From the IMG/VR virus record IMGVR_UViG_3300028569_000093, positions 1 to 35,926 of that record: 35,926 nt of DNA, one strand, 5' to 3'. The DNA is from a virus. The translations under genes and the position numbers were made by a program. How positions within the stretch are numbered: position 1 is the first letter of the stretch; the number at the start of each line of letters is the position of its first letter. The notes under the pieces were generated by a model, which was given only the letters and a program-made list of their open reading frames with translations, made no database searches and was not told where the DNA came from. This document shows, one piece after another, positions 1 to 8,113 of the stretch.

Positions 1-1027
1 CGCCGGGAGTGGTCACCAGGCCGTCTTGCCAGCGGGCCAGATCGGTCACCGTTCCTTCATCATCCACCAGGATGGCCCCGTCCTTGCCGTTGCCCTCGAT
101 GCGGATTTCCTTGGGCAAGGGATCGCCGGGATTGGGCGGCTCGCACTTCACGCGGATTTGCGGCTGGGTCACCCGCTCGGCGATGGAGCGGAACTCGGCA
201 GGTCCGTCGGGTGGGTCCTCCGCCGGTTCGCCATTCTGCTCGGGCACGACCCAGACCGGCTTTCCCGCTCCGACATTGGCCGCCCGGAAGTCGAGTTCCA
301 CCTCGTCGCTGGCCTCGTTCTCGCTGATGCCGTAGTCGCCGCGGACGGTTCGGAAGCGGTAGATGTTGGAGTCCTCCTTGTGGTCCTTGAACACGTTGGC
401 TCCTCCCCCGACGTTCTCGCCGGTCCAGAGCTGCGCCCAGTGCTCAATGTCGCTCTGCTGATAGACCTTCACGCGGGGCGTCCCGCCGTCGTCCTCCAGC
501 TTGAAGAGCTTCACGAAATACTCGCCGTCGCTCCCGGAGCCTTCCGGATCCTCGGGGTAGTAGTGGTTACCATCTTGGTCCTCGGCCGCGGCCAGGATTT
601 CTGGCTCCTCGCTGATCTCACCCATCTCGTCGGTGACGATCTTGCACCAGAGGATGTCGCCGATGGACATTGCGATCTGCGGGCGGGGGATGGTGTCGAG
701 CGCATCTTCACCCACCTTGGGGATGCGGAACTTCACCGCCGGGGTGTCGCCGGACTTGGGCTTGCGCTCGATCACCCAGCCTTCCTTGACCGTCACTTGG
801 TAGCTGTCGTCCTTCTTCTCAATGCCGATGACCGCGAAGGGTGGCAACGCGGGATTCGGCGCGAGGCCCGGAGAGGGGCGTGAGTAGGCGAAACCACCCG
901 AGGAGGCGATGAGCTCAAGCCCCGTCCCCGGTCGCGGCGTGCGCGAGGCGATCGCGTCGAGCAGAGCGTTCCAGTCCTCGGCAAGGATCGGATCCCCGCG
1001 CTTCTTTCTTGGTGGCAGCCGGTTCAT
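1..1027 (-). CDS. Partial virion-associated protein of unknown family, cut by the left edge
   Basis: The reading frame is open from the ATG at 1027 to the left edge (about 342 codons), and the stop lies outside the window. The start overlaps the preceding stop as ATGA, indicating translational coupling. The N-terminus is basic (MNRLPPRKKRGDP), and the rest is acidic and rich in Asp, Glu and Pro, without signal peptide or membrane segment. I do not recognise the family. Its place downstream of the tape measure, where lambda-like phages encode tail-tip and fibre proteins, suggests a tail-tip or baseplate component. That role rests on position only. Confidence 0.75.
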   Translation of the reverse strand, partial: MNRLPPRKKRGDPILAEDWNALLDAIASRTPRPGTGLELIASSGGFAYSRPSPGLAPNPALPPFAVIGIEKKDDSYQVTVKEGWVIERKPKSGDTPAVKFRIPKVGEDALDTIPRPQIAMSIGDILWCKIVTDEMGEISEEPEILAAAEDQDGNHYYPEDPEGSGSDGEYFVKLFKLEDDGGTPRVKVYQQSDIEHWAQLWTGENVGGGANVFKDHKEDSNIYRFRTVRGDYGISENEASDEVELDFRAANVGAGKPVWVVPEQNGEPAEDPPDGPAEFRSIAERVTQPQIRVKCEPPNPGDPLPKEIRIEGNGKDGAILVDDEGTVTDLARWQDGLVTTPG

Positions 1028-1761
1028 TCCTCCCCCTCCTTGTAAATGTCCTCGTCCCAACCGCCGCGGTCGCTGGCCAGCCACTCCATTTCGATCCGGA
1101 ACGACTTGCCCTCCTGCGACTGGGAGACGCCGTTGAGCAACCAGTTGCGGCCACCGGCCAGTTCCGGCACCGGGCCGGACGGCTCCGAGATGTTCCCGAT
1201 GTCGTTTAGATCCGACGACTTCGCCGGCTTGTCGCGCACCCAGCTTTCGCGCCATGTGACCCGCGGGCTGTAGTAGCTGGTCTGGCCGCGCTCGATCTTG
1301 GCGAGGACCTCCTTGCCCGGAGCGCTCTCGACCTTGTCGCGGAGCTTGTTGCCCTGGTCATCCTTGTCCTTGCCGGACTGGATCAGCTGGATCGCCTCGC
1401 GCTCCTTGTCTTCGAGGTCCTTGTAGCGCGGGTGGCTGAGCAGCGGCTCCTCCGAGAGCGACAGCCCCATCGTGTAGACCGCGTTGTTCTTCTCGTCGGC
1501 TTCTTCCTTTTCCTCCGCCCCGGCATACTGGCAGGTGATTTCCGCGAGGTCGCCCTCGGTGAAGCTGGCGGTGACCTGCGAGACCTGGATGAAGTTGATC
1601 TCGGGATGGACCGTGCCCGGCCGTGGCATCAGGGCGATGGCGGAACTGCGGTGGCAGAGGAAGATCTGGGTGGCGGTCCACTTGCCCTCCTTGTCGATCT
1701 GGACGGAGTAGCCCGGCTGCGGGTAGAGGCGTCCGGGCTGGATGGCAACGTGTCTCGGCAT
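1024..1761 (-). CDS. Tail-region protein of unknown function, 245 aa
   Basis: A complete gene with an ATG start and a GTTGAC box 17 bases upstream. The protein begins MPRHVAIQPG and has a beta-rich N-terminal half and a charged middle with a Glu/Lys-rich stretch (GAEEKEEADEKNN). There is no signal peptide or membrane segment. It follows the tape-measure gene in transcription order and is coupled to the next gene by ATGA. The position matches lambda M/L-type distal tail proteins, but I see no motif that proves this. Confidence 0.75.
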   Translation of the reverse strand: MPRHVAIQPGRLYPQPGYSVQIDKEGKWTATQIFLCHRSSAIALMPRPGTVHPEINFIQVSQVTASFTEGDLAEITCQYAGAEEKEEADEKNNAVYTMGLSLSEEPLLSHPRYKDLEDKEREAIQLIQSGKDKDDQGNKLRDKVESAPGKEVLAKIERGQTSYYSPRVTWRESWVRDKPAKSSDLNDIGNISEPSGPVPELAGGRNWLLNGVSQSQEGKSFRIEMEWLASDRGGWDEDIYKEGEE

Positions 1762-1778
1762 CTTGGCCGGGACGCGGC

Positions 1779-1784
1779 GTCAAC
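1779..1784 (-). promoter_or_regulatory. GTTGAC start-associated box
   Basis: Exact GTTGAC on the minus strand, 17 bases before the start codon at 1761. One of 14 such boxes in the window. Confidence 0.6.
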
Positions 1785-1828
1785 CGATGAGGGCTTGAAC
1801 GGTGAGGTGGAGCTGTAATTCTAGAAAC

Positions 1829-2329
1829 ATGGCGTCAGGGAGAAGCACCAAAGTAGTCGGCGCAACGGGTGAATACTTGGTTGCAGCTGAGCTTTCGCGG
1901 CGAGGACTGATCGCAACCACTTTCACTGGTAACGTGCCTGATTATGACATTGTGGCCACTGATTCGGAGTTTCGCTCCGTGTTGGTCCAGGTGAAGGCCA
2001 TCACCGGCTCGTCGTGGCAATTTGACATCAGACGATTCGCCGATGTGATCCTCGATGGCCAAAATCAGATCGTCGGTAGTCCTCGGAAACTGACCCGAGA
2101 CATTGTCTGTGTGCTCGTTGGACTGGGGGATTACGGTTCTGACCGATTCTACGTTCTGAGATGGAGTGACTTGCAAGAGATGCTCATCGCGCACCACACG
2201 GCTTATTTGGAAAAGCATGGCGGGATTCGGCCCAAGAGATTCGATTCGTTCCACATTGCTCTGAAGGAGGATAGATTTGCAGCATTTCGCGACAAATGGG
2301 TCGTCGTGGAAGAGGCGCTAACCGAATGA
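1829..2329 (+). CDS. PD-(D/E)XK nuclease-like accessory protein (moron)
   Basis: This plus-strand gene lies between two minus-strand tail genes and overlaps the 3' end of the tape-measure gene by 12 bases. The chosen ATG gives MASGRSTKVVGATGEYLVAA, 166 aa. An early Glu (GEYLVAAELSRRG), then an Asp (NVPDYDIVA) and a hydrophobic strand ending VLVQVKAI fit the E...D...QxK core of PD-(D/E)XK-fold nucleases. The opposite orientation and a lower GC content than its neighbours suggest an acquired cargo gene, possibly for defence or superinfection exclusion. The family assignment comes from motif reading only, and the role is inference. Confidence 0.6.
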   Translation: MASGRSTKVVGATGEYLVAAELSRRGLIATTFTGNVPDYDIVATDSEFRSVLVQVKAITGSSWQFDIRRFADVILDGQNQIVGSPRKLTRDIVCVLVGLGDYGSDRFYVLRWSDLQEMLIAHHTAYLEKHGGIRPKRFDSFHIALKEDRFAAFRDKWVVVEEALTE

Positions 2330-4075
2330 GGCCTGACCCCCGCCTCCGAGCTTGTCGACCCGCCGGTTGAGGTCGTTGAGCAGCCGGTTGGTTTCGCCGG
2401 TCAGCCGGTTGTTCTCGCGCTGCGCGTCCAGCGCCCCGGACGAGTAGCCGCCGCCACCGACCTTGCCGAGCGAGGTCACGATGGGGGCGAGGGTGGAGTT
2501 GCTGGGTTTTGCGGCTGACGGCGCGCTGCCGCTGACCTTGCCCGCAGCGGCCACCGTCTTGGCTGCATCCTCGGGCTTGGGCATGGTGTCGCGGATCAAG
2601 GTGACCAACTTGCCGAAGCTGTCCCGCAGGCCGCGGGTGTCGATGAGGTCGCTGCCGGTGGATTCGCCCGCCTTGCGTGCCGCCTGCGCCACCCGTTCGC
2701 CGAGCTTCGGTGCCCCCTGGCCGATGAGTCCCTGCGCGCCTTCAGCGATCTCCTTGAAGTTCAAGCCGAACAGGTCCGCGCCGGATTCCTTGCGGTCCTT
2801 GAGGATGCTGGCGAAGTTGGTTTCCACGTCGCCCGCCTCGAAGCCGAGCAGCTCGTTCATCCCCGGGATCTTGAGCAGCCCTTTGAGGAGGTGGGCGATC
2901 ACCCATTCCATCCCGGATTGCAGATAGACGATGGGCGTCTGGAACGCGTTGAGAAGGGCGGCACCGAAGCCGGCCACCAGTCCGAGCAAGGTGGTCCCGA
3001 GGCTCTTCCACATCGCGCCGTCGGTGATGAGGTTCCAGAAGAACTCGATGGCGGCGCGGAACCCGTTGACCAGCGCGTTCACGCCCACCGCGAAGCCGAG
3101 TTTGAGGGACGATGCCACGAGGTCGAGAAGCTGCCCGCTCTTGAAGGCGGCGATCACGAGCTGGATCGCGTCCTTGATCTGCTTGCCCGCCTCGGTGGCG
3201 AGCGGCGTGAGTTGCTGGACGAGCCCGATGGCCTGCTCGACCAGGGGACGGATGGCGTCGTTGATCGGCTGGCCGAGGGTGAGGAACACCTCGTTGATGC
3301 TGTCCTTGAGCGTGGAGAAGAGGCCGCCTGTCGTCTTGCCCTGCGCCTCCATCATCCCGGCGAACTTGCCGCCCTGCGAGGTCATCGAAACGAAGGCCCG
3401 CTCGATGGCCGGGAAGCCGACTTGGCCTGACTCGACCAGCTTCTTCACCTCGGAGTCCGAAACGCCGAACTGCTTGGCGAGTTCCTGGATGATCGGGATG
3501 CCGCGGCCGGTGAGCTGGTTGATGTCCTCGGCGAAAAGCCGCCCCTGGACCCGCGCTTTGCCGTAGAGCTCGGCGATCTCGTTGACCGGTGCCTGCACGC
3601 CCGCGGACACGTCGCCGATCCGTCGGAGGGTTTCAGGCACCGAGTCGGCGGATTCACCGAAGGCGATGAGCTTGCGGCCGGCATCCGCCAGTTCCGGGAA
3701 CTCGAAGGGCGTCTTGGCTCCGAGTTCGCGGAGCTTGCCGAGGGTTTCCTCCGCCTTCGCCGCGTCGCCGATCAGGGTCGTGAAGGCGACCTTGGTCTGC
3801 TCGAAATCAGCAGCAGCGGTCACTGCCTTCATTCCGACACCCACCGCGGCAGCCCCACCAGCCATGGCCGCGCCGATAGATGCCTTGAACGCGGTCCCGG
3901 CGACACTGAAACCCTTCTGCAAGGCGGCCGCACCGCCCTTGCCAAGCCCGGCCAGTCCCGCGCCCGTGAGTCCCCCCATCCGCCGAGCGGACGCACCGAC
4001 CAGCTCGGTGGCACCGGCCATCGCCCGCTTCAAGGCGGTGATGTCGGCTCCGAGGGTGACGGTCAGGGCGCTCAT
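2318..4075 (-). CDS. Tail tape measure protein
   Basis: 585 aa. The N-terminal half shows the typical tape-measure pattern: ATELVGASARRMG, then a Gly/Ala-rich hydrophobic stretch, then FEQTKVAFTTLIGDAAKAEE and an ELADAGRKLIAFG region. A second hydrophobic block lies near the centre (LGTTLLGLVAGFGAALL). The C-terminus is Gly/Ser-rich. In siphophages tape-measure length sets tail length, and 585 residues would imply a short tail, roughly 90 nm by the usual rule. The start has a GTTGAC box 14 bases upstream. An FGE-domain gene separates it from the G/GT chaperones that normally come just before. Confidence 0.9.
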   Translation of the reverse strand: MSALTVTLGADITALKRAMAGATELVGASARRMGGLTGAGLAGLGKGGAAALQKGFSVAGTAFKASIGAAMAGGAAAVGVGMKAVTAAADFEQTKVAFTTLIGDAAKAEETLGKLRELGAKTPFEFPELADAGRKLIAFGESADSVPETLRRIGDVSAGVQAPVNEIAELYGKARVQGRLFAEDINQLTGRGIPIIQELAKQFGVSDSEVKKLVESGQVGFPAIERAFVSMTSQGGKFAGMMEAQGKTTGGLFSTLKDSINEVFLTLGQPINDAIRPLVEQAIGLVQQLTPLATEAGKQIKDAIQLVIAAFKSGQLLDLVASSLKLGFAVGVNALVNGFRAAIEFFWNLITDGAMWKSLGTTLLGLVAGFGAALLNAFQTPIVYLQSGMEWVIAHLLKGLLKIPGMNELLGFEAGDVETNFASILKDRKESGADLFGLNFKEIAEGAQGLIGQGAPKLGERVAQAARKAGESTGSDLIDTRGLRDSFGKLVTLIRDTMPKPEDAAKTVAAAGKVSGSAPSAAKPSNSTLAPIVTSLGKVGGGGYSSGALDAQRENNRLTGETNRLLNDLNRRVDKLGGGGQASFG

Positions 4076-4089
4076 GCGCCGGGGGCGGA

Positions 4090-4095
4090 GTCAAC
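4090..4095 (-). promoter_or_regulatory. GTTGAC start-associated box
   Basis: Exact GTTGAC, 14 bases before the start codon of the tape-measure gene and downstream of the FGE-domain cargo gene. Confidence 0.6.
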
Positions 4096-4172
4096 CAAAG
4101 ATCATGAAACTAATTATTAGATTTCAGGCCTCGGTATCCAGGTAGTGATCCCAAGTAATTTATTTAGCCCAA

Positions 4173-5174
4173 CTAATGATCGAAATCACGATCTATCCAC
4201 GGGCTCTGTGTTAACATCAACCTGAATCCTAGGTTGAAGTGAAATCCGGAAGGGTTTCTAATGTTAATGGAATTCCAATTGCAGTTGCTAATGCTGCAGT
4301 TCCAGGCTCCTCCCATTGCAGATTTCCCCGAAAGTGTCGATATTATGGGGTCAAAATTTATTCCGGGCTGGTAGTCGCCATCGCCGTCTTCGCACCATTC
4401 CCAAACGTTTCCAATCATGTCTTGGAGACCCCAAGAATTTGGCTCCTTGTAGCCAACAGGCTGCGTTTTATTGCGACTGTTCCCGGAGTGCCAACACTTG
4501 CTAGAGTCAATCGTTTTCGTTTCCTTGTCGTTCGAATTGATTGTTGTCGATGCTCGGGCAGCCAATTGCCATTGGGCTCTTGTGGGAAGAGCAAATAAGC
4601 CATTGTTTGAATTTAATTCATTAGCGCGTGAGAGGAAGCCGCCTGGTTTGGATATGTCCATCCAACTCACATTCTCGACCGGCAGGTCGCTCCCTATGAA
4701 ATGGCTCGGATTTCCTCCCGTTAATGATTCCCATTGCTCTTGGGTAATTGGTGTTTTTCCCAGCCAAAAACCTCGTGTGATTACAATTTTGCTTTTGATG
4801 TATTCTTCAACTAAAGGAGAATCGTGGTCCCTAGGAACTTCGATAGACCAAAAATCCTCCAAGAATGAACCTGGCGGGCACCAGCACATCTTGATATTTG
4901 AATTATCTCCTAGTTGAAAAGTTTTTTCCTCGCCTTGATGCGATCCTTCCTTTAATTGCTCTCCCCCGGTTCCCTTATTTAAAATTTTACTTATTAAACT
5001 CAATGCGTAATCATATCGATTTGGCGACATTGATTCATGTTTTATGTCTGAAATCTCGTCGCTTCCCTCGTCTTGGATAGTTTTCGCTACAAAGTCGACA
5101 AGGACTTTATCCTCCGAGTGAAGTGCTGATTTTAGGACTAATAGACGGCGTGCGGTGGCTCTATCCAGCTTCAT
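4173..5174 (-). CDS. FGE/SUMF1-domain (formylglycine-generating-enzyme-like) accessory protein
   Basis: 333 aa from the ATG that follows a GAGGTC ribosome-site-like sequence. Residues about 90-330 carry the FGE-sulfatase fold signature: ITRGFWLGKTPITQEQW, LPVENVSWMD, LPTRAQWQLAARA, WGLQDMIGNVWEWCEDG, a GGAWN turn and the terminal LGFRL. The N-terminal 90 residues are charged and unrecognised. The gene is clearly AT-richer than the flanking tail genes, which points to recent acquisition. Its 5' end overlaps the frameshifted tail-chaperone frame. FGE-fold proteins can modify sulfatase cysteines or act as C-type-lectin-like binding domains, and the sequence does not decide between these. Confidence 0.8.
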   Translation of the reverse strand: MKLDRATARRLLVLKSALHSEDKVLVDFVAKTIQDEGSDEISDIKHESMSPNRYDYALSLISKILNKGTGGEQLKEGSHQGEEKTFQLGDNSNIKMCWCPPGSFLEDFWSIEVPRDHDSPLVEEYIKSKIVITRGFWLGKTPITQEQWESLTGGNPSHFIGSDLPVENVSWMDISKPGGFLSRANELNSNNGLFALPTRAQWQLAARASTTINSNDKETKTIDSSKCWHSGNSRNKTQPVGYKEPNSWGLQDMIGNVWEWCEDGDGDYQPGINFDPIISTLSGKSAMGGAWNCSISNCNWNSINIRNPSGFHFNLGFRLMLTQSPWIDRDFDH

Positions 5175-5852
5175 GACCTCGATCTTGAACCGTATTCTGA
5201 GACTTCTGGTCAAGAGTCAAATTCATTGCAGGACTGATGTGTAACCAGTCTCGCCGGATTTGGTTCAGCCTGATTCTGCACTCTGAGTTCTCTTCGTTCT
5301 TGCTCCAAGTCGTCCGCACCCCATTCCGCCGCAGCAGGCAGTGCTGGTATTGCGCCAATCGCGCCAGCGGCATGAACAGGATCCGATCCTCGGGCCAGCC
5401 GGTTTCGGCGGCGACGGCGAAGACCTGGGCGGCTACAAAGCCGGGTTCGTCGCAGGCAGGGGCTTTTTTCCGGCCAGTCCCGGCACGGGATCGACCTGCG
5501 CCGCCTCCAGCTCGCGGCTCTGTGCTTCGAGGCGCTGGAAGGCGATCTGGAAATCCTCCGGGGTCAGCCCGCCGCAGAAGATCAGGGCGGCTTCCCGGAA
5601 TCCCTGGTCGTTGAACGACGCCCGGACCACCTCGGGCCACGGGGCGCAGTGGGCATAGACGAAGCCCATGATCGACGACGTGAACTCCGGAGTGCCGTCC
5701 TTGGGCATTTCGCCCTTCACCAGCGGGTTGCCGGTGCGGAGGAGCACGTCGTAGCTGGCAAGCGAAAGCGGTCGCATCGCATGGCCGGCTACGATGGTTT
5801 CCACGTCGTGGAAGGCGGCGGAAAGGAGCTTCTGGCGGTCGGTGTCGTCCAT
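5161..5852 (-). CDS. Tail assembly chaperone GT, -1 frameshift product
   Basis: The gpGT equivalent: the G frame is read from 5852 to the slippery heptamer at 5463-5469, then the ribosome moves back one base and continues to the stop at 5161. The extension reads KKAPACDEPGFVAAQVFAVA and contains WPEDRILFMPLARLAQY, a plausible T domain of about 100 residues. In lambda, gpG and gpGT chaperone the tape measure and recruit tube subunits. The 3' end overlaps the FGE-domain gene by 14 bases, so that insertion may have replaced the original end of the T domain. Confidence 0.75.
5433..5852 (-). CDS. Tail assembly chaperone G
   Basis: 139 aa (MDDTDRQKLLSAAFHDVET...), ending GKKPLPATNPAL in the unshifted frame. 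Acidic N-terminus, helical, no membrane segment. Identified as the gpG equivalent by its position between the tube-like gene and the tape measure and by the slippery site close to its stop, an arrangement conserved across long-tailed phages. The start follows the previous stop by only a few bases, so it is probably coupled. Confidence 0.8.
   Translation of the reverse strand: MDDTDRQKLLSAAFHDVETIVAGHAMRPLSLASYDVLLRTGNPLVKGEMPKDGTPEFTSSIMGFVYAHCAPWPEVVRASFNDQGFREAALIFCGGLTPEDFQIAFQRLEAQSRELEAAQVDPVPGLAGKKPLPATNPAL
5463..5469 (-). other. Programmed -1 frameshift site A AAA AAG
   Basis: In the G frame the codons are GGA AAA AAG CCC, giving the classic slippery heptamer A AAA AAG known from dnaX and many tail chaperones. 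A -1 slip enters the open T frame for about 100 codons. The unshifted frame stops 30 bases downstream. Confidence 0.85.
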
Positions 5853-5859
5853 GGGATCT

Positions 5860-6261
5860 TCAGAGGTGGCGGAGGAACAGGTCTTCGGTGGCGGGCGAGG
5901 CATCCAGCGGGATGAAGGCGATCTTGCCCCGGCGCTTCACGCAGGCCAGCGGCACGTCGCGCTTCACCTTGTCGACCAGCCGCTCGCGGTTGAGCAGGGC
6001 GCACTTGATGTAGGCGAAGGGGTGCTCCGGATTGGCGAGGTGCCAGGCGTCGTCATGCCAGGCGGCGATGAGCTCCTTGGTCTGGAACTTGCCGCACGGG
6101 CTCTGCGGATCGAAGAACCAGACGGTGCGCTCGCCACGGATGCCGTCGCCGACAACGCGGACGAACGGCTTTTCGGAGAGATGGATACCCACGGCCGTCA
6201 GGGCGGCGGCGAGGCTGGTATTGCTCGTGGCGGTGGAGGACAGGTGGGATACGGCGTTCAT
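5860..6261 (-). CDS. Tail-region protein of unknown function, 133 aa
   Basis: Begins MNAVSHLSSTATSNTSLAAAL and contains TVWFFDPQSPCGKFQTKELI. Soluble, mixed alpha/beta composition, no signal peptide. It sits between the tube-like protein and chaperone G in the same direction with short gaps, so it is part of the tail operon. A role in tail assembly is inferred only from position. Confidence 0.75.
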   Translation of the reverse strand: MNAVSHLSSTATSNTSLAAALTAVGIHLSEKPFVRVVGDGIRGERTVWFFDPQSPCGKFQTKELIAAWHDDAWHLANPEHPFAYIKCALLNRERLVDKVKRDVPLACVKRRGKIAFIPLDASPATEDLFLRHL

Positions 6262-6288
6262 CTCGGGGACTGGATGTTAGGGAGTGGT

Positions 6289-6669
6289 TCAGGCACCGCC
6301 GCCGCTGCTGACGAAGGGGTAGTGGGTGGCGGTCAGGTCGATCTTTTCGAAGTCCTCGTTGTTGAGGCTGCGGCTGACCTGCATCAGGATCGTGGTGCCG
6401 CCGGCCTGCTGGAGGTGGCCCGGGATCGCGTTGGCCAGCGCGATGGCCGCGCCGATCTTGCCGCTGAAGGACGAGGTCTTGGCCACGAGCCCCGAGAGCT
6501 TGATCTCGACCTTCTCCTGGTAGAGCGACAGGCCGATGATCTCGCCGGCCTTGTCGAGGACGGTCTTCTCCTGGTTGGAGAAGTCGAAGGACAGGTCGGT
6601 GATGAGGATTCCCGGCTGATCGTTCGGGATGCCCCAGTTGCCAGTGGTGCCAAGGAAAGTCGCGGCCAT
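6289..6669 (-). CDS. Probable major tail tube protein
   Basis: 126 aa beginning MAATFLGTTGNWGIP. Beta-rich with a Gly/Ser-rich C-terminus (FVSSGGGA), and short enough for a single tube domain. It lies just before the chaperone genes, as lambda gpV does before G/T. It has a GTTGAC box 17 bases before its start, and the secreted-protein cargo gene lies just upstream. The assignment rests on order, size and composition rather than a diagnostic motif. Confidence 0.55.
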   Translation of the reverse strand: MAATFLGTTGNWGIPNDQPGILITDLSFDFSNQEKTVLDKAGEIIGLSLYQEKVEIKLSGLVAKTSSFSGKIGAAIALANAIPGHLQQAGGTTILMQVSRSLNNEDFEKIDLTATHYPFVSSGGGA

Positions 6670-6686
6670 TTGACCGCGTGCGGCGT

Positions 6687-6692
6687 GTCAAC
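6687..6692 (-). promoter_or_regulatory. GTTGAC start-associated box
   Basis: Exact GTTGAC, 17 bases before the start codon at 6669. The rest of the gap up to 6885 holds only an imperfect hairpin near 6811-6835. Confidence 0.6.
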
Positions 6693-6885
6693 CGGTCATG
6701 GCACCGACGAGGTGGAGAAGAACGGTCCGTGCGTAGGTTTGGCCGTGAACGCAGATTCCGGTCCGGTGAGCGGCTCTGATACCGGCTGAATTGCAACAGC
6801 GCCAAACAGTCGAGGCTCGGGGTCCTCGCCCCGTAAGATATAGCTTTGCCGTTGTGTGACTTGAGCTAGCACATTTCCCAATGGA

Positions 6886-7503
6886 TTACTCCGCTGGCGG
6901 TAGAGTAAATGGGACAAATCCGCGCGCGATGAGTGCATTTTTTAGTCGGGTAACCACCTCATCGTGAGACTCGGAAAGGTTGCTCGACCAGCTCTCTTTG
7001 ATGTCCAAAGTGGCGCTCCCTGTGCTCTCGCTGCCGACAGTAACCCCGGTCTGGGTGTTTTGTGAGATGGCTCGCCCTGAAAAGGTGAACGTCCGAGGTA
7101 AAGATCGAGCTCCTAGAAAATCTATTGTCACCATGCTATTCATTCCTCTGTAATATGCGGAGTCCAGAACAGTACCAGCAAATTGTGTTCCCGGGCTCTC
7201 TGCTTTTGCGAGAACTGTGTAAGAGGATCCGTTTGGCCCTATGAGCTGTTCAACCCTGTAATTCTGAAATGGGAGAACAGAAACAAGCTTTTGGTTGTTC
7301 AATAATAGGCCGGAAACGGCTGTGATTCGATTGGTATCTGGATCGAATACCATAAATCCTTGTCCTGTGAATTTTGTGACCGCTCCATTTCCGTAGACCG
7401 TTCCTTTGGCGGCAATCTTATAAATTGCGTGCCCTGCGTGTGCAGAAGACGTGAAAGAGCACAAAGCAAAAATAATGGCAATTATTAAAGTTGGGATTTT
7501 CAT
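6886..7503 (-). CDS. Secreted accessory protein of unknown function
   Basis: 205 aa with a clear Sec signal peptide: MKIP, then a hydrophobic stretch ending SSAHAG, with likely cleavage after AHA. The mature protein is beta-rich with a repeated FSG/GTV pattern and no recognised catalytic motif. It is much AT-richer than the surrounding tail genes and has its own sigma70-like promoter, the hallmarks of a moron gene that a prophage can express on its own. It could alter the host surface, but that is inference. Confidence 0.75.
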   Translation of the reverse strand: MKIPTLIIAIIFALCSFTSSAHAGHAIYKIAAKGTVYGNGAVTKFTGQGFMVFDPDTNRITAVSGLLLNNQKLVSVLPFQNYRVEQLIGPNGSSYTVLAKAESPGTQFAGTVLDSAYYRGMNSMVTIDFLGARSLPRTFTFSGRAISQNTQTGVTVGSESTGSATLDIKESWSSNLSESHDEVVTRLKNALIARGFVPFTLPPAE

Positions 7504-7552
7504 ACTATTTTATTATTTAGATGGCGATGTGTCCATGAGTGAAAACTTAAAT

Positions 7553-7580
7553 AAGTTATAATTAAATGGGAATGTGTCAA
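7553..7580 (-). promoter_or_regulatory. Sigma70-like promoter of the secreted accessory gene
   Basis: On the minus strand, TTGACA at 7580-7575 and TAACTT at 7558-7553 are separated by 16 bases in AT-rich DNA. The ATG at 7503 lies about 50 bases downstream. This is a true -35/-10 arrangement, unlike the GTTGAC boxes close to phage start codons. Confidence 0.55.
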
Positions 7581-7670
7581 TCCATTTTTTCGGACATCGA
7601 CTGCCCCGTACTCGCAGGGGGTATGGTGTTAAGTTAAAAAGCGATTCTTATTACCCCATCCCGTCCGGCA

Positions 7671-8096
7671 TTACACCCCCGAAACCACCGCCTCGTAGCT
7701 CAACACGCTTTCCCGGCCTCGTGACTCGTCCGGCGTGGTGCTGCCGTCTCGCTCGATGAGGTCGTGAAGGACGAAGGTTTCCGAATCTAGGTCGGCTTGG
7801 ATCGCCGCCTTGTCGCGGAGGAGAGTCACGAGTTTGCCCGCCCACCCGGCGTGGATGTCCGCAGAGGTGTCATCCACCTGGGAAAAGAGATGCACGTCGA
7901 GCTTCACGCGGGCGGTGTGCGGCATCGCCGGGACTGGTTTGGACTCTGAGGTGTCGAGGACCACGCACGGACGGGTGCGGATTTCATCGCGACGGGCGAC
8001 ATGGACCGGGATGGTCCCGGGGAATTCGTCGGTGCGGTGGCTGTCGATCCATTCGGCCAGCAGCGCCGACAAGCGGTCTTCGATCAGGTTGGGCAT
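7671..8096 (-). CDS. Probable tail terminator / tail completion protein
   Basis: 141 aa beginning MPNLIEDRLSALLAEWIDSH, with a beta-rich middle (ARVKLDVHLFSQ) and a conserved-looking C-terminus (ESVLSYEAVVSGV). Size and position, after an HK97 gp10-like gene and before the tube protein, match lambda gpU-type terminators. A GTTGAC box lies 17 bases before the ATG. No decisive motif is visible. Confidence 0.6.
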   Translation of the reverse strand: MPNLIEDRLSALLAEWIDSHRTDEFPGTIPVHVARRDEIRTRPCVVLDTSESKPVPAMPHTARVKLDVHLFSQVDDTSADIHAGWAGKLVTLLRDKAAIQADLDSETFVLHDLIERDGSTTPDESRGRESVLSYEAVVSGV

Positions 8097-8113
8097 CTTG
8101 CGGATGCAATCGC

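Noticed and set aside
26-883. Plus-strand open frame of 285 codons at the left edge
   Set aside because: The minus-strand frame from 1027 is open through the whole stretch, is coupled to its neighbour and has normal protein composition.
1779-1784. GTTGAC boxes as -35 promoter elements
   Set aside because: Only 14-18 GC-rich bases separate them from start codons, leaving no room for a -10 and a transcription start.
4173-5174. Diversity-generating retroelement target
   Set aside because: No reverse transcriptase or template repeat exists in the window; an FGE domain alone is not enough.
6811-6840. Hairpin near CGAGG...CCTCG as terminator of the secreted accessory gene
   Set aside because: The stem alternatives are imperfect and no T run follows on the minus strand.
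6828-7610. GCCCCGTA repeated on both sides of the secreted accessory gene (6828-6835 and 7603-7610), as a target duplication
   Set aside because: An 8-base match between two regions of about 200 bases is expected by chance; no transposase or terminal inverted repeats are present.
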